From Desulfatitalea sp. UBA4791 (GTDB lineage: Bacteria; Desulfobacterota; Desulfobacteria; Desulfobacterales; Desulfosarcinaceae), in the NCBI GenBank assembly GCA_002402905.1, contig DHGT01000085.1:1-31989 (forward strand): a DNA stretch of 31,989 nucleotides. The letters are read 5' to 3'. This document shows, piece after piece, positions 1 to 7,696 of the stretch (positions within the stretch are counted from its first letter, which is position 1; each line of letters begins with the position of its first letter). Under the pieces are notes generated by a model that saw only the letters and a list, made by a program, of their open reading frames with translations, did no database searches and had not been told where the DNA came from. A program made the translations under genes and the position numbers.

Positions 1-110
1 CGTACTCGTACTCGTACTCGATGGTTTTGCTTTCGAGGCTTGAAAATGCAAGCTTCGGCAGGTATTTTTCGATGACGAGTACGGGTACCGCAGCGCTGAG
101 TACGAGTACG
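1..110. repeat. CGTACT simple repeat with an inverted copy
   Basis: Positions 1-20 are tandem copies of the hexamer CGTACT. The reverse complement, GAGTACGAGTACG, lies at 98-110, and a shorter relative, ACGAGTACGGGTAC, lies near 75-87. Together they form a 13-bp inverted repeat separated by roughly 85 bases. The array touches the window edge, so its true extent is unknown. I see no credible gene between position 1 and the end of the first radical SAM gene at 253; a 60-codon open frame here has no ribosome binding site or recognisable domain. Confidence 0.7.
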
Positions 111-252
111 ACGTGGACTTATCGGGCCCAGAATTATCTTAGCGCTTATGGGGTTTATCCCCGCCCGTATGGAATCCTGAATGCCTTAAGCAAACGACAT
201 TGAGTTAGGACTTACGACTTCACAATTGCGGCTATGCCGATCCGCCCCAGAC

Positions 253-1251
253 TTACCAGGGGATGAACTGGTAGAGCTTGGCGAACATTTCGTACACCTC
301 GATCCAGTTCTGCAGGTCCTTGGCCGATCGCATGTGCGCCCTTTTGTTGACCATGACCCAGCTCATGTGGGCCGCGCCATCCTTGCAGGTCGAACAGTCC
401 CGGGTTTCCGAAGTGCAACAGCGGTGCATGGTCTTCAAATCCGATGCCCAGCGGATGAAATTGGTCAGCCGCTTGGGCTGCGGACGGCGCGTGTCCAGCG
501 GCTGGGTGACCGATGGGCATTCCCGCCAGCCAAACGAACAACCGAGCATTTTCCCGGTGGTGATGATCTCATGGTAGTACTTGGATGAGATGACGGTTTG
601 CGGGTAGGCATCCAGCATGGCATCCATCTCCGCCCGAATCGCGGCAAGCTCTTCCGGCTGCCAGGAAAACCCCTCCACCCCTTCGTCGTTGGAGAGCAGC
701 TGCATGTGAACCTTGAGGCCCGCATCCGCGATCTTGCGCACGATCCGTTCGGTTTTTCCGATCTGCTTGGGGGTGATGGTGTAAAGATAATAGGCATGAG
801 GATCGCCATAGTAGTGCTTGCTGGAAATGGAAAAGGCGTCCTTACCCCTGAGCAGCCGCTCATCCTCCTCATCACCCCACAGGGAAATCCCCACCATCAT
901 GTCGGGAAAACGGTCCCTGGGCACCTTGATCAAACCGTTGGTGGCGCAGAACGTGGGCAGCCGCTTGTAGAAGGCTTCGACCCGATCCAGGCAGAGGGTC
1001 GGCTCGCCGCCGATCAGGATGGCCAGGTTGACCCCGCGGGCCATCTCCTTGTCGATGAACGCCTCCCATTTGTGGAGATCCATCTCTTCGACAGCCACCT
1101 TGTGTTCGCCCGAAGAAAAGAAAAAACACCCCTTGCATCTCAAGTTGCAACGGTTGGTCACATCGTAAATCGAACTGCGGATATTGAGTTTGGAAATCCT
1201 CTTGTAGCGTTCGTACCAGTGGTCATCCAGCAGTGAACTGACGGTCTTCAT
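253..1251 (-). CDS. Radical SAM protein with C-terminal cysteine cluster (copy 1 of a paralogous pair)
   Basis: This 332-residue protein is a radical SAM enzyme. CNLRCKGC (Cys35, Cys39, Cys42) is the CxxxCxxC site for the SAM-binding [4Fe-4S] cluster, and GGEP follows as the usual SAM-contacting motif. The last third holds six more cysteines, including a CC-x6-C-x2-C group, which may bind an auxiliary iron-sulfur cluster as SPASM-type domains do; that is inference. It is paralogous to the gene just upstream, sharing YDxTNRCN, xARG, ATNG, S[LV]WG and YPxTV blocks. The ATG at 1251 is preceded by GAGGAG. The frame stays open to 1524, but the extension overlaps the upstream gene and is proline-rich out-of-frame sequence. 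It is the last gene of the leftward operon, 46 bases after its paralogue. The substrate is unknown; the setting suggests acyl-ACP or lipid modification. Confidence 0.85.
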   Translation of the reverse strand: MKTVSSLLDDHWYERYKRISKLNIRSSIYDVTNRCNLRCKGCFFFSSGEHKVAVEEMDLHKWEAFIDKEMARGVNLAILIGGEPTLCLDRVEAFYKRLPTFCATNGLIKVPRDRFPDMMVGISLWGDEEDERLLRGKDAFSISSKHYYGDPHAYYLYTITPKQIGKTERIVRKIADAGLKVHMQLLSNDEGVEGFSWQPEELAAIRAEMDAMLDAYPQTVISSKYYHEIITTGKMLGCSFGWRECPSVTQPLDTRRPQPKRLTNFIRWASDLKTMHRCCTSETRDCSTCKDGAAHMSWVMVNKRAHMRSAKDLQNWIEVYEMFAKLYQFIPW

Positions 1252-1297
1252 CCACGACTCCTCAACTGACAGGGCTTTTGCGGCCCATGGAAACAGG

Positions 1298-2395
1298 CTA
1301 AAACAGATCGTGCCCCGGCGGCGCCACCCATCGCTGACACAAGTTGACACCCTTGTCGTACCCGGTGACCCACACCGCGAGGTAGGTATCGACGTAGTCC
1401 AGCCAGGAGGCGAACACATCGGGTTCGCTGGCATGCCGGAACAGGCGGGCGGTGACCACGGCGCTTCCGGCGGCGTAATGGCGGCAATCCCGGCAATCGG
1501 TATCCGGCACGCAGCAGGCGGCATCGCGGTCCCAATTCAGGTCGGTGCGGTATTGGCGAAACGAACGCCCCAGGCCGATGTCGGTCGACGGATTGCAGCG
1601 CGGATAGGAGCAGCCGAAAAGCGCATGGAGTCCCAGGTGATGGGTGTGGGCCACGGCATTGTAGTGCGAATAGAGCACGGTTTCGGGATAACGCTGGAGC
1701 AAATTGAGCATGGCCTGGCGGGTCTGCCGAAGCGATGATTCCGTGTGGCGCAGGGCTCCGGTATAACCCACCGGCGAAGAGAAGACGTTGAAGGTGATCT
1801 TGCACCCCTCCCTGGCCAGGATGCGGGTCACCTGATCGGCTTCGGCAATGTTGTGCGGCGTGAAGGTGTAGACGAAGACGGCCCGCGCATCGCCACGGTA
1901 GTTTTCGATCTGCCGTTGCAGCATCTGCTTGGCGCCGCGAACCCGCTGACTGGTATCGTCATTCCCCCAGACGGAAATATGAATCTTGTAGCCGATCGAT
2001 CCGGGAATCCATTTGAGACCGTTGGTGGCGATCGCGCCCAATGGCATCTCTTCGTGACAAACCGTCAGAAGTTCCGGAACCAGAGAGGGCTCCGCACCGG
2101 CCAGCACCACGTAGGTGATCCCGCGCGCCTTTTCCGATTTCATCAGCGATCGCCATTTTTCGGGATCGCCGACTTCATGGGCATGCTGTTTTTCGCCTTC
2201 GTAGTAGTAGCATCCTTCGCACCGGATGTTGCACCGGTTGGTCATGTCGTAGGTGGACTCCCGCAGAAAAAAATAGCGGCGTACACGATCCCATCGCTCC
2301 CGCACATGCGGTTCCGCGATCAGATCGGAAAATTTCCATTCGCCGGCCCCTGTGTCCGGTTTCGGCGTCGAATGGGTTAAATGTTTGGCTTCCAC
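1298..2395 (-). CDS. Radical SAM protein with C-terminal cysteine cluster (copy 2 of a paralogous pair)
   Basis: This 365-residue radical SAM protein has CNIRCEGC (Cys55, Cys59, Cys62). It carries the same layout as its downstream neighbour: an AGAEP motif, ATNG, SVWGNDD, and a C-terminal group of six cysteines with CC-x5-C-x2-C. The GGEP of the neighbour is AGAEP here, a mild departure. Translation starts at GTG 2395, with GGGAG eight bases upstream. Compared with copy 1, it has about 20 extra residues before the radical SAM domain. A 173-base gap separates it from the ACP gene upstream, so the pair could have its own promoter. Two divergent tandem copies suggest either successive steps or a heteromeric enzyme. 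No substrate can be assigned from sequence. Confidence 0.85.
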   Translation of the reverse strand: MEAKHLTHSTPKPDTGAGEWKFSDLIAEPHVRERWDRVRRYFFLRESTYDMTNRCNIRCEGCYYYEGEKQHAHEVGDPEKWRSLMKSEKARGITYVVLAGAEPSLVPELLTVCHEEMPLGAIATNGLKWIPGSIGYKIHISVWGNDDTSQRVRGAKQMLQRQIENYRGDARAVFVYTFTPHNIAEADQVTRILAREGCKITFNVFSSPVGYTGALRHTESSLRQTRQAMLNLLQRYPETVLYSHYNAVAHTHHLGLHALFGCSYPRCNPSTDIGLGRSFRQYRTDLNWDRDAACCVPDTDCRDCRHYAAGSAVVTARLFRHASEPDVFASWLDYVDTYLAVWVTGYDKGVNLCQRWVAPPGHDLF

Positions 2396-2568
2396 TGCTA
2401 AACTCCCTGAACCGCCTGAGATGAATGTGTCCCCTCGGTAAATTCGGCATAAGATTCAAATAGAAATATGTACCCTCACACACGGAGGCCAACATATATC
2501 AAATCGGCGGATGGCCTTAACTTTTTTACGTTCATACTTTCCGACTTTCATACGCCGACGCTTCCGGC
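2396..2568 (-). promoter_or_regulatory. Leader region between ACP and radical SAM pair
   Basis: This 173-base AT-richer gap lies between the ACP stop and the GTG of the radical SAM pair, and I see no gene in it. It contains CCTC-ACACACG-GAGG around 2474-2488, a small imperfect dyad that includes the CACACG hexamer also found in the divergent promoter region near 7102. It also has the weak stem GCCG/CGGC just after the ACP stop, without a T-run. It may hold an internal promoter or processing site, but I cannot place a convincing -35/-10 pair. Confidence 0.3.
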
Positions 2569-2841
2569 TCAAACCTTTGCCTCGATCTTCTTCAACAAAT
2601 ATTCCGAAATCAAACGGACGGTCGTCAGCTTGGGGTAATCGTCCTCGTCGATACGCACCGCGTATTCATCACGCAGGACCAACGCAACGGTCGCCAGGTC
2701 CATGCTGTCGATGCCGACTTCGTCCACCAGGTCGATGTCCGGATCGAAGGTTTCCGGAGTGACATCTTCCAGCTTCAGCTCATTGATCATGATTTCCGCA
2801 ACGCGGTGCATCATCTTGTCCAGTTCAGTCGCCACATCCAT
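2569..2841 (-). CDS. Acyl carrier protein (ACP 1)
   Basis: This 90-residue acyl carrier protein has the phosphopantetheine attachment site GIDSMDL (Ser46), in the acidic context expected before helix II. The Leu usual after the serine is Met here. The ATG at 2841 is chosen over the longer frame because AAAGGAGA lies about ten bases upstream and the predicted protein then has normal ACP length. It directly follows the hotdog dehydratase gene, whose stop lies 33 bases upstream of this start. It is one of three distinct ACPs in the cluster and the one farthest from the ketosynthase. It probably carries the chain during dehydration or radical SAM modification; that assignment is inferred from position only. 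Confidence 0.9.
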   Translation of the reverse strand: MDVATELDKMMHRVAEIMINELKLEDVTPETFDPDIDLVDEVGIDSMDLATVALVLRDEYAVRIDEDDYPKLTTVRLISEYLLKKIEAKV

Positions 2842-2873
2842 GCGTAACTCTCTCCTTTGGGATCTTTCATTCA

Positions 2874-3224
2874 TTACGTAATGGGCTCAACGGCCATATT
2901 GCCGCTGCACACCAGTTCATCCCCTTTCGCAATACGAAAGGTGTAGGTGCCCGCTCTCCCCGCCTTGGGTTCGGCCGTTACGGTGATGCGGTCCCCTGGT
3001 AGAATCATCTGCTTGAATCGCACCCGGCTCACTTCCCGTACACGAACCACGCCTGAAAACCCGTAACCGATCAGATCGAAAACCATACCGAGCTGGGCGA
3101 TTCCAGGTAACACCGGGTTGCCGGGAAAATGGCCGTCGAACCAGGTCGAATCGGCCGGCACATAGACTTCGGCACTCAGTTTTGCGGCATCGATCGGATG
3201 CCGAACGGTGAGGTCGTACCACAT
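2874..3224 (-). CDS. FabZ/ApeI-like hotdog 3-hydroxyacyl-ACP dehydratase
   Basis: This is a 116-residue single-hotdog protein of the FabZ/FabA dehydratase superfamily. The core motif HFPGNPVLPG (His32 onward) matches the FabZ active-site His loop. The position where FabZ has its catalytic Glu (PGVLxxE) reads PGIAQLG, so the acid is missing. This divergence recalls the ApeI-type dehydratases of aryl-polyene clusters, as far as I remember them. The ATG at 3224 has AGGGAA upstream; longer starts at 3248 (ATG) and 3272 (TTG) are possible but lack a clear ribosome site. It sits between the B12-type radical SAM gene and ACP 1. It probably dehydrates 3-hydroxyacyl-ACP; a non-catalytic or thioesterase role cannot be excluded. 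Confidence 0.8.
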   Translation of the reverse strand: MWYDLTVRHPIDAAKLSAEVYVPADSTWFDGHFPGNPVLPGIAQLGMVFDLIGYGFSGVVRVREVSRVRFKQMILPGDRITVTAEPKAGRAGTYTFRIAKGDELVCSGNMAVEPIT

Positions 3225-3279
3225 AGTGCTTTTCCCTGTAAATCCCATAGTTGAGGCCCGTTCGCAAACCAAAGGCGAC

Positions 3280-4629
3280 TCAACGGATGAGATATTCCCA
3301 CAAGGGGCCGGTGAATCCTTTTCGGTACATTCGTTTTAAAATATCACCCGTCTCTTCGGCGCCCGCCCCCTGCACCCAATTATCCCGTCCCTTCGCATGA
3401 CCGGCGATCATCTCGGCGGCACGCGCGATGCTGATCTCCGGTGGCTGGTAAAAGACCGGTGCCAGGATGCTTTCGGACGCGTCGATCTGACCCTGCTCCC
3501 TGGCCAACGCATACAAAGCGGTGTGGGGATAGATTCGCATACCGCAAAAGAGGAACATAACGGCTTTTTGCAATTTATCAATATTGGCCAGTGTCTCAGA
3601 CAAGGTGTGTTCGCTTTCGCCGGGACCGGTGAACAGAAAATAGTGCGCCACGTGGAGACCGGCTGCGTTGGCCGCCCGATGGGTCGCAAAGACCTGGGCG
3701 ACATCGAAAGGCTTGCCATAAGCCCGCAACACCGGATCGCATAGCGCCTCGGTCCCGAACTCCACATGTTTGAGGCCGCAATCGGCCATGGTGTCGAAAT
3801 AGCCGTCCGGCATCCGGTTCGGGGCGAAGAATCCCCCCCAGGGTATGGCGAGTCCAGCGGCCTTGAAGGCTTTGGCCACCGACAGGCTCTGTTCAGGATG
3901 GGCATTGAAGGCCGAATCGGTGATGAACAGATACTTGGCCCCGGCCTGTTGGAGCGCCACGGCATCGGCGGCGATCTCGTGAGGCGGCCGGTAGCGCATG
4001 GCTCGACCTTCGAGATGTGGGTAACTGCAATAGACGCATCTGAACGGACAACCCCGTTTGGTCTGCAGGTTGAGCATCCCGCCGTTTTTCAGATAAAAAG
4101 CGAGGTCGCTCGGCTGGGCGGGCATTTGCCTGACCGATTGCCCGGTCCAGAGCTGTGGTTTGGCGGCCAGACCGTCACGACCGATGACACCGTCTATGCG
4201 GATCGGATCTTCTCCCGATTCCAGAGCCCTCAGCAGCGGGGCCATGCGTTCGCCTTCACCCACCACGCCGTAGTCGGCCGCCAGAAGGGCCATCAACTCT
4301 TCGGGAAAAATGGTGAAGCCACTGCCGCCCAGGACAATGGACGCGGAACTGATTTGCCGGATCCGCTCGACCAGTCGCTGGTATTCCGGGATGTAGCTCA
4401 TGGGATGCAAGGCATCGGTGTTATCGATGTTGCGCAGGGAAATGCCGATCACATCAGGCGCAAAGCCTTCCAGCACCGCAGAGAGCCCTTGCCCATCGGA
4501 AAGGCAATTCATGTCCAGACGCCGCAACTCGTGATCGGGGGCGATGGCGCCGGCCACAAAATCCAATCCCAACGGGTAGACCGGATAGGGTTCAAGAACC
4601 GTATTGGCGGAAATCAGCAATACCTTCAC
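3280..4629 (-). CDS. Cobalamin-binding-type radical SAM protein (lipid cluster type)
   Basis: This 449-residue protein has an N-terminal Rossmann-like B12-binding domain (about residues 1-140, with GGSGFTIFPEE in the usual GG position), then a radical SAM domain with CPFRCVYC (Cys194, Cys198, Cys201). The B12 lower-ligand motif DxHxxG is not visible; the equivalent segment reads LDMN, so cobalamin would be bound His-off or not at all. It resembles proteins that I recall being annotated as lipid-biosynthesis B12-binding/radical SAM enzymes in ladderane-type clusters. GTG 4629 overlaps the TGA of the ketosynthase gene (GTGA), implying translational coupling. Likely activities are C-methylation of an unactivated carbon, cyclisation or rearrangement of an ACP-bound chain; which one cannot be told. 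Confidence 0.85.
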   Translation of the reverse strand: MKVLLISANTVLEPYPVYPLGLDFVAGAIAPDHELRRLDMNCLSDGQGLSAVLEGFAPDVIGISLRNIDNTDALHPMSYIPEYQRLVERIRQISSASIVLGGSGFTIFPEELMALLAADYGVVGEGERMAPLLRALESGEDPIRIDGVIGRDGLAAKPQLWTGQSVRQMPAQPSDLAFYLKNGGMLNLQTKRGCPFRCVYCSYPHLEGRAMRYRPPHEIAADAVALQQAGAKYLFITDSAFNAHPEQSLSVAKAFKAAGLAIPWGGFFAPNRMPDGYFDTMADCGLKHVEFGTEALCDPVLRAYGKPFDVAQVFATHRAANAAGLHVAHYFLFTGPGESEHTLSETLANIDKLQKAVMFLFCGMRIYPHTALYALAREQGQIDASESILAPVFYQPPEISIARAAEMIAGHAKGRDNWVQGAGAEETGDILKRMYRKGFTGPLWEYLIR

Positions 4630-6794
4630 GATGGGACAATCCTGATCGCTGTAATGAAATCACCCAACCCCAACACCAGCACACCTTTGCCGTTCAGCGC
4701 CTGGTCGGTGCCGCCGACGAGCGGACCGGGAACGCTGCCGCGGCCCAGCATCTCGGTCGCGAGCACCGACGCCACTGCGGAAGCGCCGCCAAACTCCCCG
4801 GTCAGGCGGCGATAGTCGATCACCGCGCCCTGGAATCGGCTCAGCTCCAGGAATGAATCCAATTGCCGTTGGGCCTGCTTGCGCCGGGCAGCCGGCAGAC
4901 CGACCATCACTGCGCCGAACCGGCGATCCATGCCCGCCGCTCCACCCAGCGCCTGGACCAGCGTCTTCACGCCGTCGGCTGGTTCGCCGGATCCATAGTG
5001 GGCCAGGGCGATGCAACTCGCGCCCTTTGCCTGCCGGCGTTGCAGCAGCAACCCGCCACCGCCGTCGGCGGGCTGAGCGGCCAGACGGACCGACGCATCG
5101 AATAAGGGCGAGAACACCGGATGATGTTCGTCGGCAGCGGCGACGAATATCGGATCGGCCGTTTGCCGGGTCAACAGATCGGCCGCGAGCAGGGCCTGCT
5201 CGAAGGAATAATCGCCCCCCGAAGTCGTGACGTTGGCCCCTTTGGCTCCCAACAGCATGGCGATCTGCCCGGCCGGCGCATTGTGCACCGAGCCGATGAA
5301 ATCCGTGGGAGAAGGGTATTGTTGATCGGTTTCGATCAACCGTTCGAGAAAATCGTGGGTTTCGGACAATGCCCCCCAGGCCGTGCCAAAACTGACCATG
5401 ACCGGCATCCGTTCCGCATCGACGCCATCACAGGCGTGCACGGCGAGCGACAGGGCCATTTGAGGCAGGCGCTTCAAACGCCGGATCAATCGAGGTGCCA
5501 GTCCCTGGGCCAACGCCCCGCCGGCAAGCACTCCCCGGCACGCATGGCCGGCAAAAAAAGCGCGGCGCGTCTCATCGGTCAACCCGGCACCGGTGAGGCA
5601 GGCCCGCCCCACGATGGTCAGGCCCGGGCGGTCGGACGCTGACGGGGAGGTTTCGAGAGGCCGCGCGGTCCTGGAGACGATCATCGCAGCGTTGTTGCCG
5701 CCAAAACCGAACGAGTTGCTCAAGACCGTGCTGACCGACCTTCTCAGCGGCGATGTCACCGGCGCGATACCAAGGGCCGGATCGATCGTACGATGACCCA
5801 CGTTGGCCGGGATCAACCCACGATCGATGGACAAGGCGCCGACGACAGCCTCGATGGCGCCCGCCGCGGCCAACGGATGCCCGGTGGCCCCCTTGATGGA
5901 TGAGGCCGGCGGAAGCCCTGGTCCAAAAAGGGTTTTCACGGCCCTGGCCTCGGAGAGATCGTTATCGATCGTGCCGGTGCCGTGCAGATTGATATAATCG
6001 ATATCTGAAACAGAGATCCCGGCATCGTCCAATGCCGCCCGCATGGCCGCCATGGCACCGGCGCCTTCGGGATGCGGGGTGGTGGCATGATAGGCATCGC
6101 ACGACAGCCCTGCACCGATGATCTGCGGACAGGCGGCATCCCCCGGTGCCAGTGACAGCAACAGCATGGCGGAACCTTCGGCCACCGACATCCCGCGGCG
6201 ATCCCGGTCGAGCGGACGGGCCCCGTCGGGATCGATCAGCTGCAGGGCATTGAAACCGAAGTAGGTCAGCCGGCAAAGCGAATCCGCACCGCCGGCCAAC
6301 ACGCGGCGGGCCAGACCGCAACGCAGCATGCCCATTGCCAGCTTGATGGCCACCGCACCCGAAGAGCAGGCCGTGGAAACCGTTATCACCGGCCCGGTGC
6401 AACCGCTGCGGCGGGCGAGATCCTCGGCGACCGAACCCAGGGCGTGCAACCCATAACGCTTTGGATCGTCGATCTGTTGTTCAAACAGGGACTCGGTGGT
6501 CAGAATTCCCCCGGTGGTAGTGCCAAGCACGATGGCATCGGGTGGGATGTCACAACCCGCCAGGGCTTGATCTGCGGCCAGACGGGCCAACCGGTGGGTC
6601 CGTGGCGGACTTTGCCCCGCATCTGCCAATGAGACCGCGCCGACCGGCAAATAACGCGGCAACGCTATCGGAAACGGGCTTGCCGTTGTGAGCGCCCGCC
6701 TGGCGTTGATCAATGCATCCATGGTCTCGTCCAGACCAAGGCCGAGCGAGCTGACGATACCCATGCCGACAATGTAGACGGCACCACCTGTCAA
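4626..6794 (-). CDS. Ketosynthase fused to a chain-length-factor-like domain
   Basis: This 722-residue protein contains two thiolase-fold halves. Residues 1-380 are a complete 3-oxoacyl-ACP synthase with TACSSG (Cys143), HGTGT (His271) and GATGHP (His306). Residues 390-722 resemble the KS chain-length-factor domain of aryl-polyene clusters: SPTDFIGSVHNAPAG at 495-509 is typical, and the expected Cys region reads TTSGGDYSFE, with no cysteine. The second half is therefore probably a non-catalytic partner fused in cis to the condensing half. Translation starts at TTG 6794, overlapping the ACP stop as TTGA, with GGAG eight bases upstream; the next ATG (residue 11) would cut into the first strand. 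It likely performs Claisen elongation on the adjacent ACP and sets product length. Confidence 0.88.
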   Translation of the reverse strand: MTGGAVYIVGMGIVSSLGLGLDETMDALINARRALTTASPFPIALPRYLPVGAVSLADAGQSPPRTHRLARLAADQALAGCDIPPDAIVLGTTTGGILTTESLFEQQIDDPKRYGLHALGSVAEDLARRSGCTGPVITVSTACSSGAVAIKLAMGMLRCGLARRVLAGGADSLCRLTYFGFNALQLIDPDGARPLDRDRRGMSVAEGSAMLLLSLAPGDAACPQIIGAGLSCDAYHATTPHPEGAGAMAAMRAALDDAGISVSDIDYINLHGTGTIDNDLSEARAVKTLFGPGLPPASSIKGATGHPLAAAGAIEAVVGALSIDRGLIPANVGHRTIDPALGIAPVTSPLRRSVSTVLSNSFGFGGNNAAMIVSRTARPLETSPSASDRPGLTIVGRACLTGAGLTDETRRAFFAGHACRGVLAGGALAQGLAPRLIRRLKRLPQMALSLAVHACDGVDAERMPVMVSFGTAWGALSETHDFLERLIETDQQYPSPTDFIGSVHNAPAGQIAMLLGAKGANVTTSGGDYSFEQALLAADLLTRQTADPIFVAAADEHHPVFSPLFDASVRLAAQPADGGGGLLLQRRQAKGASCIALAHYGSGEPADGVKTLVQALGGAAGMDRRFGAVMVGLPAARRKQAQRQLDSFLELSRFQGAVIDYRRLTGEFGGASAVASVLATEMLGRGSVPGPLVGGTDQALNGKGVLVLGLGDFITAIRIVPS

Positions 6795-7057
6795 TTGGGA
6801 AGCTCCGGCGCTTTCTCCTGGATGTAGGCGGCCAGTGTCCGCAGCGTGGCAAACACCTTGGCACCCAACTCTTTGTTGTTGATGGCCACGCCATAATCTT
6901 TCTCGATCATGATGACCATCTCCAGCACATCGATGGAGTCGATGCCAAGCTCCCCGCCGACCAGATGGGCGTCCTCTTGGATGTCCTCGGGGTTGACATC
7001 CGGCAAATTCAAAATGTCGACGATCTTAGTTTTCAGTTCCGCAATAAGTTGGTCCAT
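6791..7057 (-). CDS. Acyl carrier protein (ACP 2)
   Basis: This 88-residue ACP has the attachment site ELGIDSIDVLEMV (Ser41), the form typical of ACPs in aryl-polyene-like FAS-II clusters. The ATG at 7057 gives a normal-length ACP, with AGG a few bases upstream. An in-frame ATG at 7069 adds four residues and is equally possible, while the frame open to 7126 runs into the divergent promoter region. It is the first gene of block A and overlaps the ketosynthase-CLF start (TTGA), so it is probably the main elongation carrier for that fusion protein. Confidence 0.9.
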   Translation of the reverse strand: MDQLIAELKTKIVDILNLPDVNPEDIQEDAHLVGGELGIDSIDVLEMVIMIEKDYGVAINNKELGAKVFATLRTLAAYIQEKAPELPN

Positions 7058-7069
7058 GAACCTGTCCAT

Positions 7070-7204
7070 TAAAACATCATTAAGATTAACGTGTGGATGG
7101 ACACACGGCGTGTGATATAGTACCATCCGGTTTTTGCAAATTTATTAATTTATATGCTTAACGCCATCTTTTCAATGTTTTTTCGAGCTGCATAACACGA
7201 CACC
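7070..7204. promoter_or_regulatory. Divergent promoter region with CACACG/CGTGTG array
   Basis: This short AT-rich interval separates leftward block A from rightward block B and must contain both promoters. It holds CGTGTG (7090-7095), CACACG (7102-7107) and CGTGTG (7109-7114). The last two form a perfect 13-nt palindrome with one central base, and the first two a second dyad spaced by six bases. This looks like a regulator operator covering block A's leader. TTGCAA at 7134-7139 and AT-rich stretches around 7141-7158 could be promoter elements, but no -35/-10 pair with 16-18 base spacing is convincing. Confidence 0.45.
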
Positions 7205-7648
7205 ATGACGACGCCACGAATCGACCTGGAAGCACTCGTTCCCCACCGCCGGCCCATGCTGCTGATCTCGGAGATCATCGCCTTCGACGACCAGTCGGCT
7301 GCCACGCGATCGGTCGTCGGGCACGATTGGCCGCTGATGGGGCCGGATGGGGTCAATGCACTGATATTGATCGAACTGGTCGCTCAGACAGCGGCCATCA
7401 ACAACGGTTGGAAACTGTTCAAACGCGACGGGCCTGGTACCGACCGCCGCGGGTGGATCGTTGGGATAAAATCGGCCCGATTCCAGGTCCGAGCCATTGC
7501 CGCCGATACGACAATCGTGGTTGAATCGGTCAACCAATTTGCATATGACAATTTCAGGGAGATTCGGGGCATTGCAAGAATCGAGGGGAAACCGGTGGCG
7601 GAGGTTACGCTGCAGTTGGTGCAGGCCGAACCGTTGGCGACACCGTAA
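7205..7648 (+). CDS. ApeP/FabZ-like hotdog 3-hydroxyacyl-ACP dehydratase
   Basis: This 147-residue hotdog protein begins with LVPHRRPMLLI, the FabZ/ApeP opening motif. Further on it has GHDWPLMGPDG (His40) followed by IELVAQTAA, in which Glu57 sits where FabA/FabZ enzymes have their catalytic acid. Unlike the dehydratase at 2874, both likely catalytic residues are present, so this is probably the main dehydratase of the chain-building cycle. It is the first gene of block B, 49 bases ahead of the ketoreductase. The ATG at 7205 has no obvious Shine-Dalgarno sequence, which may mean a short leader or weak translation. Confidence 0.85.
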   Translation: MTTPRIDLEALVPHRRPMLLISEIIAFDDQSAATRSVVGHDWPLMGPDGVNALILIELVAQTAAINNGWKLFKRDGPGTDRRGWIVGIKSARFQVRAIAADTTIVVESVNQFAYDNFREIRGIARIEGKPVAEVTLQLVQAEPLATP

Positions 7649-7696
7649 AGAGTCCAATTTCTGCATCATTTAAAATCATCGAACGGAGCTTAGAAG

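Noticed and set aside
1..20. CRISPR-like repeat
   Set aside because: The unit is six bases with no spacers, so it is a simple sequence repeat.
1252..1524. N-terminal extension of the first radical SAM gene
   Set aside because: The in-frame extension overlaps the upstream radical SAM gene, is rich in Pro/Ser/Cys with no pattern, and a strong GAGGAG site fits the ATG at 1251.
3766..4815. 349-codon plus-strand frame across the radical SAM and KS-CLF genes
   Set aside because: It spans two well-supported coding genes on the other strand and shows no recognisable domain.
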